The position numbers and the translations under genes are program-made. Below the pieces are notes generated by a model that was not told the origin of the DNA, made no database searches, and worked only from the letters and a program-made list of their open reading frames with translations. Below are positions 33,320 through 41,628 of a stretch of 64,000 nt of DNA, one piece after another (the first letter of the stretch is position 1; each line of letters starts with the position of its first letter). Source of the stretch: Salinispora pacifica CNR114 (GTDB lineage Bacteria > Actinomycetota > Actinomycetes > Mycobacteriales > Micromonosporaceae); contig NZ_AZWO01000023.1 of the NCBI RefSeq assembly GCF_000514775.1, positions 138 to 64,137 of the forward strand, read 5' to 3'.

Positions 33320-34465
33320 TCAGGAACCTGGTTGCCCGGCCAACTGCTCCCGCATGCTGCCGCGCTGCGCCGCCCGGCTGATGTCGCTGGGCGACACGAT
33401 CCCGACCAGCCGCCCGTCCTCCACCACGAGCGCCCGCCCGTCGGCGCAGTCGGTGAGCCGGGGAAGGAGCTCGTTGAGTGACTCATTCGGGGCGGCGAGC
33501 ACCAACTCGTCGGTGCGGCAGGCGACCTCGGCGAGGGTGGTGGTGGACCGGCGATCGGCCGGTACCCGGCGAATCCGGTCGAGGGTGATCAGCCCGACCG
33601 GTCGGTCGTCGGCGACCAGCGGCAGCGTCGAATACCGGTAGGCGAAGAGGTAGTGCTCGATGAAGTCGGCCACGCTCATGTCGCCGGCGGCGGTCTGTGG
33701 CTCTGGGGTCATCACATCGGCGATCCGGATCCCGCTCAGGGCGCTGCCCATCCGGGCCTGCCGCTCCTCCATCGTCGCGGCGCCGATCAGGAACCAACCG
33801 ATCAGGATCAGCCACAGGCCGCCGAACCCGCCGCCGGCGAAGAACTGCCAGAACCCCAGGCCGATCAGGAGCGCCCCGAGGACCCAGCCGGCCCGGGCGG
33901 CCACCACCGAAGCCTTGGTCCGATCCCCGGTGGCCTTCCAGATCGCTGCCCGCAGCAGTCGCCCGCCGTCCAGCGGGGCGGCGGGCAGCACGTTGAAGAC
34001 GGCCAGCAGCACGTTGATGCCGGCGAGCCAGGCCAGCGCGCCGAGCCACAGCCCGTCGTACCCGGTCATCGCCACTCCCGCCGCGATGGCGCCGAAGAAG
34101 ACGCCGATCAGCAGGCTCACCAGCGGTCCGATCCCGGCGATGCGCAGCTCTGCGCCCGGGTTTGGCGCCTCGCCCTTCAGTTCGGCGACACCGCCGAAGA
34201 GCCACAACGTGATGCCGCCGACCTCGAGCCCGTTGCGCTTGGCGACGACCGCGTGTGAGACCTCGTGGGCGAGTAGGCCGAGGAAGAAGACCACGGCGGC
34301 GGCGAGGCCGGCGAGCAGGTACGCGATCCCCGGCTGGTCCGGGTAGGTGCGGGGGAACTGGTTGGCGGAGAGTGCCCAGGCGATCACCAGGAAGATGACC
34401 AGGACACTCCAGTTGACCCCGACTGGTACGCCCACGATCCGGCCGAGCCGGAAGCTTGCCCTCAT
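33320..34465 (-). CDS. Site-2 protease (Rip3-like) with two CBS domains
   Basis: 381 residues from the ATG at 34465. Membrane zinc protease: HEVSH with His67, Glu68, His71; second metal motif NVLPAAPLDGGRLL; six membrane segments to about residue 225, then two CBS domains (from ADVMTPEPQTAAGD to the end). It resembles the M50B proteases with CBS pairs such as mycobacterial Rip3. It should cut membrane proteins such as anti-sigma factors; CBS domains may sense adenylates. A GC-rich 220-base gap (33098-33319) with no gene separates it from the glycosidase. Confidence 0.92.
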   Translation of the reverse strand: MRASFRLGRIVGVPVGVNWSVLVIFLVIAWALSANQFPRTYPDQPGIAYLLAGLAAAVVFFLGLLAHEVSHAVVAKRNGLEVGGITLWLFGGVAELKGEAPNPGAELRIAGIGPLVSLLIGVFFGAIAAGVAMTGYDGLWLGALAWLAGINVLLAVFNVLPAAPLDGGRLLRAAIWKATGDRTKASVVAARAGWVLGALLIGLGFWQFFAGGGFGGLWLILIGWFLIGAATMEERQARMGSALSGIRIADVMTPEPQTAAGDMSVADFIEHYLFAYRYSTLPLVADDRPVGLITLDRIRRVPADRRSTTTLAEVACRTDELVLAAPNESLNELLPRLTDCADGRALVVEDGRLVGIVSPSDISRAAQRGSMREQLAGQPGS

Positions 34466-34539
34466 CTTCCGGTCATACCCCTGGACTCTGTACCCATGCC
34501 AGAGGCGAAGGCCACCGGTCGTTGCGAGATCGTACGGCC

Positions 34540-34583
34540 GGGGTTGGGCCCCGCCGCCTGCCCCGGCGGCGGGGCCCAACCCC
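34540..34583 (-). terminator. Long perfect hairpin terminator of PMP gene 3
   Basis: 19-bp arms GGGGTTGGGCCCCGCCGCC / GGCGGCGGGGCCCAACCCC with a six-base loop, 24 bases after the PMP gene 3 stop. It also faces the start of the divergent site-2 protease gene at 34465. Confidence 0.85.
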
Positions 34584-34606
34584 CGGTGGCGCGGGCCGGT
34601 GGGCGG

Positions 34607-36019
34607 TCAGCCCGAGCAGCCCGGGACGTTGACGCAGTTGTTGGGCCGGTTCTTGATCACGATTGTGCCGGTGGCGGTGATTAGGTTCACGGTGCCGCCC
34701 GCGATGTTGAGGATGCCCCCACCGTCGGTGACGGCGGTGTTCTTGACGATTTTGGTGGAGAAGAGGGTGAGGGTGGAGTTGTCGTTGTTGAAGACGCCGG
34801 CGCCGGTGTCGGCCTGATTTCCGGCGACCCGGGTGTTGCGGAGCACGACCGTGGCGGCGAGGTTGCGAATTCCGCCGCCCCGGCCTGTGCTGTTGTTGGT
34901 GATCTCGCTGTCCTCGATGGTTGCGGTGTTCCCGCCGAGAACGTTCTGAATTTCGAGGCCGCCGCCGCCATCGCCGGGGGCGCTGTTGCCCGTGAGCGTA
35001 ACGCGTCGCAGGGTGAGCTGCCCTTCTTCGAATATCCCGCCCCCGGTGTTGGCGGCGGTGTTGTGACTGATGGTGGAGTCGGCAACAACGCTGGTGGCAT
35101 CGAAGTCGCCGATCCCTCCGCCGGCTAGCGCTGAGTAGTTGTGGGTGATGTCGCTCTGGCTGATGCGCGTGGTCGCACCGTTGATGCTGCCGATTCCCCC
35201 GCCGATCGCAAGTCCGGTGGCGGTGTTGTCGGTGATGGTGGAGTGTCCGACGGTGAGCAGGCCCGCCATATTCTGGAGGCCGCCGGCGCTCGCCCGTGCC
35301 GTGTTCCCGCTAACCGTGGAATGCTTGACGGTGGTCGTGCCACGGTTGGCCACCCCGCCGCCGTTGTGGCCGATGTTTCTTTTGATCACGCTGTGGTTGA
35401 TGGCGAGAGTGCTTCCGCTGCTGGTGAGGATTCCGCCACCGTCGTCGAACATTTCCGTCTGGCCGCCGGCGATGGTGACATGGTTGAGGGTGAGGTCGCC
35501 GCCGGCCTCGACAGTCAGAATGCGGAACGGGTCGGCGGCGGCGGCGCGTTCGATGATGGTGTGTTTGCCGCCGTTGAGGGTGATCGGGGTGGTGATGGCG
35601 GGCAGGCCGGCGCCGTCGAGGTCGGCGGTGAGCAGGTAGGTGCAGTCCTTGGCGAGGTCGAGGGTGGCGCCGCCACGGGCATTGGCGAGGGTGATCGCGG
35701 CGATCAGCGCATCCGCGTCGCAGGGGACTGGCGTGCCGCCTCCGGGCTTGCCCTTGCCGGCACGGTCGCGCCGGTCGTCGGTCTTGCCGTGGCCGCGCCG
35801 AGCATCAGTCTTGCCGCTGTCGCGCTTGCTGTGGTCGTCGGCGGTGCTCCGGGTGCGCCCGGCGGCGTCGGCGGCTGGGGTGGCGGCGACGACGCCGACG
35901 GTGGTGAGGGCGAGGCCGGTCACACCGGCCAGCCCGGCCGCCCACCAGCGCCGACGTGACCTTGGCTGGTCCCCGTTGCGGCGGTCGGCTTCGGGTTCGT
36001 GGGTGTCCTGATGGTGCAT
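34607..36019 (-). CDS. Secreted PMP-like right-handed beta-helix protein 3
   Basis: 470 residues, same plan as the other PMPs: basic head with RRRWWAAGLAGVTGLALTTV, a Lys/Asp/Arg linker, VPCDADALIAAITLANARGG, DCTYLLTADLD, then PbH1 repeats (GGGI, GGGVANRG, GGLQN) and the end IVIKNRPNNCVNVPGCSG. More divergent in DNA than genes 1 and 2. GGAAGGACAC precedes the ATG. It is divergent from PMP gene 4 across 338 bases. Twin-Arg-like head suggests Tat or Sec export; no anchor. Confidence 0.86.
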   Translation of the reverse strand: MHHQDTHEPEADRRNGDQPRSRRRWWAAGLAGVTGLALTTVGVVAATPAADAAGRTRSTADDHSKRDSGKTDARRGHGKTDDRRDRAGKGKPGGGTPVPCDADALIAAITLANARGGATLDLAKDCTYLLTADLDGAGLPAITTPITLNGGKHTIIERAAAADPFRILTVEAGGDLTLNHVTIAGGQTEMFDDGGGILTSSGSTLAINHSVIKRNIGHNGGGVANRGTTTVKHSTVSGNTARASAGGLQNMAGLLTVGHSTITDNTATGLAIGGGIGSINGATTRISQSDITHNYSALAGGGIGDFDATSVVADSTISHNTAANTGGGIFEEGQLTLRRVTLTGNSAPGDGGGGLEIQNVLGGNTATIEDSEITNNSTGRGGGIRNLAATVVLRNTRVAGNQADTGAGVFNNDNSTLTLFSTKIVKNTAVTDGGGILNIAGGTVNLITATGTIVIKNRPNNCVNVPGCSG

Positions 36020-36078
36020 CGCGGTGTCGTGTCCTTCCCGTCAGCGACGAGAGCCGACCATCGGATGGACCGGGTGGC

Positions 36079-36155
36079 TCCTCGGCGCCCGAATTGTCGG
36101 TGGCAGCCACTCGCACGCTAGCTGCGCGACCGCTAAAAGGGACATGAACCTGAAA
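36079..36155 (-). promoter_or_regulatory. Promoter/leader element of PMP gene 3
   Basis: Minus strand: TTTCAGGTTCA (36145-36155), TAGCGT near 36120, GTGCGAGTGGCTGCCACCG, then TTCGGGCGCCGAGGA. It aligns with the block ahead of PMP gene 2 in order and spacing. Confidence 0.55.
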
Positions 36156-36357
36156 AACCCCTCAAAACAGACGGGTTCGTTGGCTCGATGGTGGTCGGTC
36201 TCAGGGTTGACTTACGAGCATCTTGTACCGATATGAGGAATTTTGTGGTGAAAGCGGCTCACTATTCGGTTTGGTGGGATTTAACTGCTTGTGCGGCTGG
36301 ATAGCCGCCCCACCGCTTCACCAGGAGCGCGGACCGACCGACACGAAGGTAGATCAC

Positions 36358-37818
36358 ATGCTGGACCAAGCACGCCCAGCGGGAAGGCCCCGTCGGCGGC
36401 GCCTCACCCGGACCGCGACGACGCTGGGGGTGGCGACTCTCGCTGGCTTCGCGACCGTGGCCGCCACCGGATCCATGAGCCTCGCCCAGGCGCCAGGAGC
36501 GGTTGCCCGAGCCTCCCTCCCCGGGAGCGACGGCGGCAGCGCCCCCGGCAAAGGCGGCCCGGAGCAGCACCGAAGCGGCTCCGCAAACAGTGACCAGGGA
36601 GGTGACAAGAGCGCTGCGGGTAACCCGGGTTGGAAGCGGGATGCGCATGGTGACGGGAAGGGCAAGGGCACCCCGGTGCCCTGCGATCCCAACGCGCTGA
36701 TCGCCGCGATCACCGCGGCGAACCAGGCCGGCGGCGGCACGCTACGCCTGGCCGAGAAGTGCACCTACACCCTCACCGTCAACCAGGACGACAACGGACT
36801 ACCCCAGGTCTTCCAGCCCATCACGATCCACGGCCAGGGCGCCACCATCATCCGGGCCGCCGCCGCCGACAACTTCCGCATCTTCGAAGTCGTCACCGGC
36901 GGCGACCTCACCCTCAAAGACCTCACCGTCGCCGGCGGGCAGGTCGCGGACCTTGACGGCGGCGGCATCACGGCTGGCGAAGGCACCCGCCTGACCCTCG
37001 AACGGGTAACCGTCCGCGACAACATCGCCACCGGCGCGAGTAGCGAAGGTGGCGGAATCTACAGTGACCGGAGCAAGGTCACGATCACCAAGAGCACCAT
37101 CACCCGCAACACTGTTGGCGGCGATGGCGGCGGCTTCTACAACGACAACGCCGTTGTCTCGATCAGCAAGTCGAAGGTGACCCACAACACCGCTGGTGAC
37201 GAAGGCGGCGGATTGGTCAACGACGACGGAAACGCGACCGTGAGCCACGCCGTGATCAGCGACAATACCGCGGTCGACGGCGGCGGCGTGCACGGCGACG
37301 GCGACCTCACCGAGATCGTCCACAGCACCATCGCCCGCAACACCGCCAGCGGCCTCGGCGGCGGCATCTACGACGACGGTGACGAAGCCCTCCTGCTCCA
37401 GCACGTCAAGGTCGCCGAGAACACCGCCACCTCCGGCGGAGGGCTCTACCTCGTTGAGGACATCGGCGCCACCATTGAGGACAGCAAGATCGTGTACAAC
37501 ACCGCCACCACCGGCGACGGCGGCGGCATCGCCATCGTCGGCGTGGAAGACGGTGACCCCGTGGTGGCTCTGCGCCGCACCATCATCGCCGGCAACCAGG
37601 CCGGGGAAGCCGCGGGCGGGATCTACTTCAGCCCATTCAACGAGACCACCGTCCTCACCCTCACCGACGTCCGCGTCACGGACAACCTCGCCCAGAACGA
37701 ACCCGGCGGCGTCTACAACGGCGGCGTGATCAACGTCTTCGGCAAGGTCATCATCATCAACAACCGACCCACCAACTGCGTCGGCAGCCCCAACCCCGTA
37801 CCCACCTGCTTCGGCTGA
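36358..37818 (+). CDS. Secreted PMP-like right-handed beta-helix protein 4
   Basis: 486 residues from the ATG at 36358; the open frame before it is not PMP-like. Signal with RRRRLTRTATTLGVATLAG, a Gly/Ser/Lys linker, VPCDPNALIAAITAANQAGG, KCTYTLTV, then PbH1 repeats with acidic loops (GGGIYDDGD, GGGFYNDN) and the end IIINNRPTNCVGSPNPVPTC. The tail has a longer Cys spacing than the others. Plus strand, divergent from gene 3. Leader includes a GGCT-GGAT-AGCC hairpin near 36291-36302 like the one in gene 1. Confidence 0.86.
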   Translation: MLDQARPAGRPRRRRLTRTATTLGVATLAGFATVAATGSMSLAQAPGAVARASLPGSDGGSAPGKGGPEQHRSGSANSDQGGDKSAAGNPGWKRDAHGDGKGKGTPVPCDPNALIAAITAANQAGGGTLRLAEKCTYTLTVNQDDNGLPQVFQPITIHGQGATIIRAAAADNFRIFEVVTGGDLTLKDLTVAGGQVADLDGGGITAGEGTRLTLERVTVRDNIATGASSEGGGIYSDRSKVTITKSTITRNTVGGDGGGFYNDNAVVSISKSKVTHNTAGDEGGGLVNDDGNATVSHAVISDNTAVDGGGVHGDGDLTEIVHSTIARNTASGLGGGIYDDGDEALLLQHVKVAENTATSGGGLYLVEDIGATIEDSKIVYNTATTGDGGGIAIVGVEDGDPVVALRRTIIAGNQAGEAAGGIYFSPFNETTVLTLTDVRVTDNLAQNEPGGVYNGGVINVFGKVIIINNRPTNCVGSPNPVPTCFG

Positions 37819-37833
37819 CCGATCCACCACAGC

Positions 37834-37863
37834 TGACGCCCCCGGCGGTCGCCGGGGGCGTCA
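37834..37863 (+). terminator. Terminator of PMP gene 4
   Basis: 13-bp arms TGACGCCCCCGGC / GCCGGGGGCGTCA with a four-base loop, 16 bases after the stop. Confidence 0.85.
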
Positions 37864-37918
37864 GGCGTGGAAGCGGCACCCTTGGGAAGCGGTTCGACAC
37901 CCGTGGTCCCGCCAGTTC

Positions 37919-38905
37919 CTAAGAGGCGCGCCCCGACTGGTCGCCGATCAGCAACAGTGACTTGCCGACCGTGGCGCGCATGGCCAGGGCGCGGTGAGCG
38001 TCAGCGGCCCGTTCCAGCGGGTAGGTGGCGCCGATCACCGGGTGCATGCGTCCCCGCGTGCTCCGTTCCAGGGCCAAGCCCAACAGCTCGCGTACGGTCT
38101 GTCGGTCCGGCGGGCCCTCCAACAGTGGTGTGAATATCCGAATGCCGCGACCGGCGGCCGAATCGGGATCTGGGGTCGCGAAGCCGTCGGCGGTGCCGTA
38201 GGTGACGAGCCGTCCGCCGTCGGCGACCGCAGCCAGGGTGGCCGTGCCGGTTGGGCCACCAGCCCCGTCGTAAACCAGCGCGACACCGCCGCCTGTTGCT
38301 TCCCGCACCTGATCAATCCAGTCCGGTCGGGTGTAGTCGACGGCGATCTCCGCGCCCAGTCGGCGGGCCAGCGCCAGCTTGGGGTCGGAGGACGCGGCGG
38401 CTACCACCCGCGCTCCGGCGTTGACGGCTAGCTGTACCAGCAGTGATCCGGCCCCACCAGCGGCAGCGGAGACCAGTACCCACTCTCTCTTTCGTGGTGT
38501 GCCCAGTTGGTCCAGGCGGAGCGCGGTCACGCCGTCGTGCACCAGCGCCGCGGCTGCCTCGATGGCCAGGCCGTCGGGGACCGGCAGGATCTCCTCGACG
38601 TGCGCGGCGACTCGTTCGGCGTAGCCGGTGCTGGTCTGTACGACCACCCGCCGGCCAATCCATGCCCGGTCCACCCCGTCGCCGGTCTGCACGACCACGC
38701 CTGCTCCGCCGCCACCCGGCACATAGGGCAACGTGCGGGGGAAGAAGTCCTGTCCCCAGCCGCTGCGTAGCAGGGTGTCGAGGAAGATGACATCCGCCGC
38801 GGCCAGGGCGACGACAACCTGGCCGGGGTCGGGCGCCGGGTCGGGCAGTTCCGCAGGCGACAGCACCTCTGGACCGCCGAACGCGGTTACCTGTATTGCG
38901 CGCAT
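37919..38905 (-). CDS. Quinone-oxidoreductase-type MDR dehydrogenase
   Basis: 328 residues from the ATG at 38905 (MRAIQVTAFGGPEVL, the canonical MDR start; an ATG at 38938 would make a leaderless alternative). GroES-like half then Rossmann half with AAAGGAGSLLVQLA. No zinc ligands, so NADPH:quinone reductase-like. The promoter upstream has the SoxR/MerR 19-bp spacer. A SoxR-controlled member of this family is known in Streptomyces (SCO4266), which fits. No SoxR gene lies in the window. Confidence 0.9.
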   Translation of the reverse strand: MRAIQVTAFGGPEVLSPAELPDPAPDPGQVVVALAAADVIFLDTLLRSGWGQDFFPRTLPYVPGGGGAGVVVQTGDGVDRAWIGRRVVVQTSTGYAERVAAHVEEILPVPDGLAIEAAAALVHDGVTALRLDQLGTPRKREWVLVSAAAGGAGSLLVQLAVNAGARVVAAASSDPKLALARRLGAEIAVDYTRPDWIDQVREATGGGVALVYDGAGGPTGTATLAAVADGGRLVTYGTADGFATPDPDSAAGRGIRIFTPLLEGPPDRQTVRELLGLALERSTRGRMHPVIGATYPLERAADAHRALAMRATVGKSLLLIGDQSGRAS

Positions 38906-38945
38906 GTGTAAGTGGCACCCCTTTGGGACAGAAAGCATCCCGACC

Positions 38946-38976
38946 AGGGTTCAACCTGAACCTCGGTTGAGGTCAA
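38946..38976 (-). promoter_or_regulatory. SoxR/MerR-type promoter with 19-bp spacer
   Basis: Minus strand: -35 TTGACC (38971-38976), -10 AACCCT (38946-38951), 19-bp spacer, the over-long spacing typical of MerR-family promoters. The spacer holds the dyad ACCTCAACC-GA-GGTTCAGGT (38954-38973, 8 of 9 paired), close to SoxR boxes (CCTCAA...TTGAGG). Confidence 0.7.
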
Positions 38977-39053
38977 GCCCACCGCTGCCGGCTCTGGCCC
39001 GACCACGCCGGGGCCTGTGCCCGGCATGGTCGGCGGTGGTGATCCCGGCGGTC

Positions 39054-40337
39054 TCAGCGCGGGGTGAGGCGGTCGGTACCGAGGCGGTCCCGCAGCACCT
39101 CCGGCACCAGGACACTCCCGTCGGACTGCTGGAACTGCTCCAGGATGGCCGGGAAGAGGCGGCTGGTGGCCAGCGCCGAGCCGTTCAGCGTGTGCACGAA
39201 GCGGGTCTGCTTGCCGCCCGGCTCGCGGTAGCGGATCGCCGCCCGTCGGGCCTGGTAGTCACCGCCCCAGGAGACCGACGAGACCTCCTTGTATTTTCCG
39301 GTGCTCGGCATCCAGACCTCGATGTCGAGGGTCTTGCGCATCGCGGCGCTCGAGTCGCCGGCCGCGAGCAGGCTGCGCTGGTAGTGCAGGCCCAACCGTT
39401 CCACCAGGCCCTCGGCGTGGGTGACCATCGCCTCCAGCGCCGCGTCGGCCTGCTCCGGCAGGACGAACTGGAAGACCTCCACCTTGTTGAACTGGTGGCC
39501 GCGCACGGTGCCGCGCTCGTCCGAGTGCGAGCCGGCCGCCTCCCGGCGGTAGCACGGGGTGTACGCGAACACCTTCAGCGGCAGCTTCGTGGTGTCCAGG
39601 ATCTCGTTCTGGTACGCCCCGAGGATCGCCGTCTCGGCGGTCGGCAGCAGGAACTGACCGCGGGGGGCGGACTGCCGGCTCAGGTGGTAGACGTCGTCGT
39701 AGAACTTGGGGAACTGCCCGGCGGCGAAGCCGGCGGTCTCCAGCAGCAGGTGCGGCGGGAGCAGGAACTCGTAGCCGGCCGCGATGTTCTGGTCGATCAG
39801 CCAGTTGACCAGCGCCCACTCCAGCCGGGCACCCAGGCCGGTGTACATCCAGAAACCGGAGCCGCCGAGCTTCACGCCCCGCTCGTGGTCGACCAGGCCC
39901 AACAGCCGGCTCAACTCGACGTGGTCGCGCACCCTCTCGATCGTCGGTGGCTCGCCGAAGGTCCTCACCACCCGGTTGGCCTCCTTGCCGCCGGGCACCA
40001 CATCCTCGGCGGGCAGGTTCGGCAGCTCGCTCATCCGCGCCCGGAGCTGCTCCTGCACCTCGCCCAGCTCGGTCTCCAGCTCGGCGAGTTGCCGACGACC
40101 GGCCTCGGCCACCGTCGGCTCCGGCTCGCGGCCGGCCCGCTTGGCCTCCGCGTACGCCCGGGCTTCCGCCTTGCGGCGCTGCCGCTCGCCGTCGATCTCG
40201 GAGATCAGACTGCGCCGCTGCTGGTCAAGCTGCGACAGCTCGTCCAGCGCCTGGCTCACCTCCGCCGGGTCCAGTCGCTTGGCCAGCGCGGACGCCACCG
40301 CGTCGCGATCTTTCCGGATCAACTCCATGTCGAGCAT
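39054..40337 (-). CDS. serS: Seryl-tRNA synthetase, divergent type
   Basis: 427 residues, full length: N-terminal coiled-coil arm (about 28-105, RRKAEARAYAEAKRAG), then the class II core. Motif 2 is CYRREAAGSHSDERGT and motif 3 is LATSRLFPAILEQFQ. It charges tRNA-Ser. The motif 2 segment with a two-residue shift after RREA, TPCYRREAA and SRLFPAILEQ in motif 3 differ from the usual actinobacterial SerRS (CFRREAGSxGxDT, RxxVAILENHQ). It may be a second copy; the main gene would lie elsewhere. No antibiotic genes adjoin it. Confidence 0.9.
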   Translation of the reverse strand: MLDMELIRKDRDAVASALAKRLDPAEVSQALDELSQLDQQRRSLISEIDGERQRRKAEARAYAEAKRAGREPEPTVAEAGRRQLAELETELGEVQEQLRARMSELPNLPAEDVVPGGKEANRVVRTFGEPPTIERVRDHVELSRLLGLVDHERGVKLGGSGFWMYTGLGARLEWALVNWLIDQNIAAGYEFLLPPHLLLETAGFAAGQFPKFYDDVYHLSRQSAPRGQFLLPTAETAILGAYQNEILDTTKLPLKVFAYTPCYRREAAGSHSDERGTVRGHQFNKVEVFQFVLPEQADAALEAMVTHAEGLVERLGLHYQRSLLAAGDSSAAMRKTLDIEVWMPSTGKYKEVSSVSWGGDYQARRAAIRYREPGGKQTRFVHTLNGSALATSRLFPAILEQFQQSDGSVLVPEVLRDRLGTDRLTPR

Positions 40338-40433
40338 GCTGCTCCGTACGCCTCCGTCCGGATGTCAGGTGGACCACCAGATGCTACCGTCGCGGGCCCA
40401 CCGCCCCCGGCCTGCCCTCAGCGTCGGCTCCGG

Positions 40434-41603
40434 CTACCGCACGCGGAAGGTGATGCCGGCGCGTTGGAGCCGCTCCAGCAGGGCATCGCCCATCGCGGTG
40501 ACCGGGGTGACCTGGCCGGTGGTCGGGGGGAGGTCGTCCAGGGCGAGGCAGAGCGCCGACTCGGCGAGCATCTTCGCCGTCTCGTCGTAGCCGGGGTCAC
40601 CGCCCGCCACCTCGGTGCGTACCTGCTGCCCGCCGCTCTCGGCGAGGAACCGCAGCTGGAACCAGGACCGGGCCCGCCGTTCGGGACTCGGGCCCTGCCC
40701 GGGGCTGAGCCGCCCGAATAGCCAGCGCCGGGTCGGCGGCAGCTTCACCAGCACCGTCACGGCGGCGATCCCGGCCGCCCCGGCGAGCAGGGTGGGGAGC
40801 CGCCGTATCGCCGCGAAGTGCCGGTAGCGGAAGTCCGGCCCGTACTCCGGGCGGGCGGCTGCCGAGCGACGGACCACCTGGGGGTCGATCGTCGGCAGCG
40901 GCGCCACCCACATGCCGAGGTCGGGGGAGCGGGCGATCCGGCCGGCCGCCGCCCGGACCCGTCGGCCCTCCGGTCGCGGCTCGACCGCCCGTCGGGCCGC
41001 CGCGGCCCGGCTCGTCTCACCGGTCCGCGAAAACGCGGTCAGGGCAGAGTGGTACGTGCCGCCGGAGAAGCGCCCCCCGGCCCGGAGGAAGCCGTCGACG
41101 CGCATCGGCGCGCCCGTCGGGAGCTGCTTGAGCGTGAACCAGACACCCAGGTCGTACGGGATCGAGTCGAAACCGCAGGTGTGCACCAGCCGGGCGCCGG
41201 TGCGTACCGCCGTCTCGTGGTGTCGTACGTACATCAGGTCGACGAACTCCGGTTCGCCGGTGATGTCGAGGTAGTCGGTGCCCGCCGCGGCGCAGGCGGC
41301 CACCAGCGGCTCGCCGTGGTGGATGTACGGGCCCACGGTGGAGGCGACCACCCGGGCGCGCTCGGCCACCGTCCGCAGTGACGCGGGGTCGGTGACGTCG
41401 GCGGTGAGCAACGGCAGCTCAGCCAGCGTTGCGTCGATAACGGCGAGTCGATCCCGGACGGCGGTGAGCTTGTCCGGGTTCCGCCCGGCCAGCGCCCAGC
41501 GCAGCCCGGGCGGCGCGTGTTGGGCCAGGTATTCGGCGGTCAGGCTCCCGGTGAAGCCGGTGGCGCCGAACAGGACGAGGTCGTACGTCCGCTCCGGAGG
41601 CAT
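40434..41603 (-). CDS. Saccharopine-dehydrogenase-like / trans-acting enoyl reductase-like protein
   Basis: 389 residues from the ATG at 41603. N-terminal Rossmann fold LVLFGATGFTGSLTAEYLA, conserved STVGPYIHHGEPLVAACAAA and GTDYLDITGEPEF, HTCGFDSIPYDLG, which together define the mycobacterial Rv2449c/Rv2953 family. Rv2953 is the enoyl reductase acting in trans with phthiocerol synthase; most others have unknown substrates. One membrane segment is likely near LLAGAAGIAAVTVLV. It is 25 bases from the alcohol dehydrogenase gene, same strand. Confidence 0.88.
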   Translation of the reverse strand: MPPERTYDLVLFGATGFTGSLTAEYLAQHAPPGLRWALAGRNPDKLTAVRDRLAVIDATLAELPLLTADVTDPASLRTVAERARVVASTVGPYIHHGEPLVAACAAAGTDYLDITGEPEFVDLMYVRHHETAVRTGARLVHTCGFDSIPYDLGVWFTLKQLPTGAPMRVDGFLRAGGRFSGGTYHSALTAFSRTGETSRAAAARRAVEPRPEGRRVRAAAGRIARSPDLGMWVAPLPTIDPQVVRRSAAARPEYGPDFRYRHFAAIRRLPTLLAGAAGIAAVTVLVKLPPTRRWLFGRLSPGQGPSPERRARSWFQLRFLAESGGQQVRTEVAGGDPGYDETAKMLAESALCLALDDLPPTTGQVTPVTAMGDALLERLQRAGITFRVR

Positions 41604-41628
41604 CTGCCGAGTCTGCCACCTGAGGCGG

